NCBI GenBank assembly: GCA_035610835.1
Contig: CM069450.1
Span: 34,464,971 to 34,528,970, forward strand
Source of the DNA: Ophiura sarsii
Taxonomy: Eukaryota > Echinodermata > Ophiuroidea > Amphilepidida > Ophiuridae
DNA: 64,000 nt
Reading direction: 5' to 3'
The notes beneath the pieces were generated by a model. It was given only the letters and a program-made list of their open reading frames with translations. It was not told the origin of the DNA and did no database searches. Numbering within the stretch: position 1 is the first letter of the stretch; each line of letters begins with the position of its first letter. A program made the position numbers and the translations under genes. Of the stretch, positions 62,901 to 64,000 are shown piece after piece.

Positions 62901-63409
62901 ACCGCGAAATTAGGTTAATAGACTTTTACTCTAGACGTATACGATGATTCCACAATGGTATGTTTTGCAAAATCAGTTTGTTTACCATATGTTTACAATG
63001 AAACATGGGTTACTATCTCTTGTCTGTGAACCCCAGTGGCTAAATCAACTTGTTTCGTTTACAAATGGAACCAGTTAGCTTGAATGGTTTCACAACGGGA
63101 CGTAAAACCTTCTTTGTTACGAGTGACCACTAGACCAGGCCGATGACTTGCCATACGAGCCTGCTAAACAAACAAACAAACAAACAAACAATGAAACAGT
63201 AGCAATAATTTCACTCACGAATAATATGGTTACACAAATTATGCTGGTCGTGTGAAAGCAATGTTTTATTACAATAAGACTATTTTAAGGTTGATTTTGA
63301 TCTACATTTTATCATGTTTTCCTTTCAGATCGCTAATTTACCACGAATGGCTCGCCTGTGTTTGCTTATTTGCTCGCAGCCAAGGAAAGCGAAGAAAGAC
63401 GCAAAAAAG
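56823..63409 (+). CDS. PIK3CB/D-like: Class IA PI 3-kinase catalytic subunit, 5' half
   Basis: Seven exons (from the ATG: 56823-56975, 57360-57588, 57985-58217, 60477-60644, 61462-61701, 62523-62648, 63329-63409) give 410 residues without phase conflict; the gene continues past the window. Start MPPVLELASTYNIWDQEEDL matches the MPP... start of p110 subunits. The adaptor-binding domain shows FLPTGILVLL, NYPFFNQLLDINFYIFQCIN, RRLCDIKPF and LHEFDMMK. The Ras-binding part follows (DYVLKVPGKEEYLLGNRPLY), then DPPPVPAR and the C2 start (IIRVRAGIYHGGEQL, NLPRMARLCLLICSQ). PPPVPAR and LPRMARLC resemble p110 delta/beta. The presence of an adaptor-binding domain means it should work with a p85-type adaptor. 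The kinase domain lies outside the window on the right. Confidence 0.95.
57360..57588 (+). CDS. PIK3CB/D-like: PI3K exon: adaptor-binding domain core
   Basis: RVWKEAKNYPFFNQLLDINF and EEL.YEKRRLCDIKPFTPDL match the ABD (p110 beta LWKQVHNYPMFNLLMDIDSY and ETRRLCDVRPF). Leaves one A for the next exon. Confidence 0.95.
57985..58217 (+). CDS. PIK3CB/D-like: PI3K exon: ABD to Ras-binding linker
   Basis: LHEFDMMKNDEVDDFR corresponds to GLHEFDSLKDPEVNEFR. FLFPPQVELSLELPEHLRRK and LEGRQRFVCEVRRSENL follow as the first Ras-binding strand. Confidence 0.93.
58541..58561 (+). repeat. Poly-G tract in PI3K intron
   Basis: About 21 G in a row after a GT-rich lead (GGGGTGTGTGGTGGG). Confidence 0.9.
58809..58958. 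mobile_element. Harbinger-like MITE (150 bp)
   Basis: TAA on both sides (58,806-58,808, 58,959-58,961) and termini GGGAGCACATCCAAACTCGA / inverse TCGAGTTTTGATTTGCTCCC. GC-rich CCGCCGG/CCGGGCGG arms face each other. Same terminal GGGAGC as the element at 33,529. Confidence 0.9.
59000..60476. other. PI3K intron with GCCATTTTGG-type words
   Basis: GCGGCCATTTTGGATTAATA, GGCGGCCATCTTGGATATTT and GGCGGCCATTTTGAAAGGG between 59,715 and 60,035 are diverged relatives of the family at 2 kb and 7.2-10.4 kb. Nothing else recognised. Confidence 0.5.
60477..60644 (+). CDS. PIK3CB/D-like: PI3K exon: Ras-binding domain
   Basis: SKVFEIAADPYEYPIDLITT, then EDYVLKVPGKEEYLLGNRPL and YQYK match the p110 Ras-binding domain ([23 protein letters not shown] in beta). 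Phase 0 at both ends. Confidence 0.93.
60645..61461. other. PI3K intron, nothing recognised
   Basis: No exon, RNA gene or paired termini seen. Confidence 0.4.
61462..61701 (+). CDS. PIK3CB/D-like: PI3K exon: RBD end, proline linker, C2 start
   Basis: CIRDLYLLPRDQPAEFILVH follows the YIRNC position of p110s. KVDPPPVPARQG is the proline-rich linker also found in p110 delta. NVRITINRARNVNVDNAAN starts C2. Confidence 0.92.
61702..62522. other. PI3K intron with poly-C tract
   Basis: C run at about 62,032-62,046. No other feature seen. Confidence 0.4.
62523..62648 (+). CDS. PIK3CB/D-like: PI3K exon: C2 domain strands
   Basis: PIIRVRAGIYHGGEQLHDTF and HPEWNDFFEANLS match the C2 words VRTGIYHGGEPL and NPRWNEWL of p110 alpha. 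Phase 0 at both ends. Confidence 0.93.
62649..63328. other. PI3K intron with AGGTCGC words and an AAAC microsatellite
   Basis: GACAGGTCGCACAAGGTCGC near 62,721 faces GCGACCTAAGATCGCCACGA near 62,842, a loose inverted repeat. (AAAC)n occupies about 63,168-63,191. Confidence 0.5.
63329..63409 (+). CDS. PIK3CB/D-like: PI3K exon: C2 continuation, last in window
   Basis: IANLPRMARLCLLICSQPRK plus AKKDAKK equals the INDLPRMARLC segment of beta/delta and its lysine-rich insert. Donor GTGATT is weaker than usual. Further exons lie beyond 64,000. Confidence 0.9.
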
Positions 63410-63729
63410 GTGATTACCCCTATTGCAGTATTTTTTGTATTATCATGTATTGAAATGTACAATAAGGACCTCACAAATTTAATACTTCAGTCATTGTAAT
63501 GAAGGCTAATAACTTTAAACTTGATTTGGCCTAATTGTATTCAATATATTAATTGAAAACAGAAATATCATACTCATTGTTTTGACAGCCCTGGATAAGT
63601 CCATGAGTTTGCAGTAAAATGTATCCATTTTAATCAAGCCTGAAGATTGTGGCAGAATATTAGCCACTTGCCTTGTAACGTTTACCATTTCCATTTGTGA
63701 TTCTTTGTTATTCAAATCAACATAACCAA

Positions 63730-63776
63730 CCTCTAGTAGCTTAGTGGTAAGAGTGTTTCGAATCCCAGTGTCCGCC
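63730..63776 (+). repeat. Truncated tRNA-like relic
   Basis: TAGCTTAGTGGTAAGAGTG (A-box-like) is joined almost directly to TTTCGAATCCCAG (B-box-like), as in a tRNA or SINE head with its anticodon arm deleted. Confidence 0.5.
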
Positions 63777-64000
63777 CTTTATTTACCTGGAAATCAGTGT
63801 TTTTACACCTACGTAATACTTACTACCACCTAAAACCGTTTACCTTAATTCGTCGTCTAAATTTCACGATTTGGACATGTAGATCACATCGAAATTATTA
63901 GCACCACTCGCCACATAAATTGCTTCAACCTAATTTCTATCTAGCGCCATTGAAGGGTTACACAGCAGTGTTTACGATTATTTCTAAATATATATATAAG

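Overview
This is metazoan nuclear DNA, AT-rich and full of transposons, with small exons separated by long introns. The most likely source is an invertebrate deuterostome such as an echinoderm or hemichordate. That placement is inferred from the class IA PI 3-kinase exons, a death-effector-domain (DED) gene and the mix of hAT, mariner, Harbinger-like, foldback and RTE-like elements; the species cannot be fixed from sequence alone. All convincing host exons lie on the + strand.

Region 1 (1-19.5 kb) holds the 3' half of a class IA phosphoinositide 3-kinase catalytic subunit of p110 beta/delta type. Seven exons between 3,654 and 18,897 join in frame with matching splice phases and encode the end of the helical region plus the whole kinase domain, with catalytic and metal-binding motifs intact. 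Its introns carry foldback elements, a 382-bp hAT-like element with a perfect 8-bp target duplication, a 1.37-kb mariner-like element with TA duplications, a Mutator-like element and two dead LINE fragments. Two of the insertions begin only about 12-15 bp after a splice donor.

Region 2 (19.5-45.7 kb) has no convincing host gene. It holds SINE-like tRNA relics, satellites (about 210 bp units at 20.9-21.5 kb; about 130-150 bp units at 36.5-38.5 kb), several small inverted-repeat elements, a decayed minus-strand SAP-like/acidic coding relic, a 5'-truncated RTE-like LINE (39.5-40.6 kb), a 100-N assembly gap (41,555-41,654) and a 3.2-kb foldback element whose inverted arms are built of 26-bp tandem repeats.

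Region 3 (45.8-54.3 kb) has five exons of a DED protein followed by an unrecognised folded domain and a charged linker. Region 4 (54.4-56.6 kb) is a long repeat rich in AGGTCA half-sites. Region 5 (56.8-63.4 kb, continuing beyond the window) holds the first seven exons of a class IA PI3K gene: adaptor-binding, Ras-binding and the start of the C2 domain.

The two PI3K segments do not overlap in domain content and lie in the order 3' half, gap, 5' half. They are either head-to-tail paralogues or one gene with its contigs misordered. The last DED splice donor and the acceptor of the first PI3K exon share the same phase, so a DED-PI3K fusion transcript is possible, though adjacent separate genes remain more likely.
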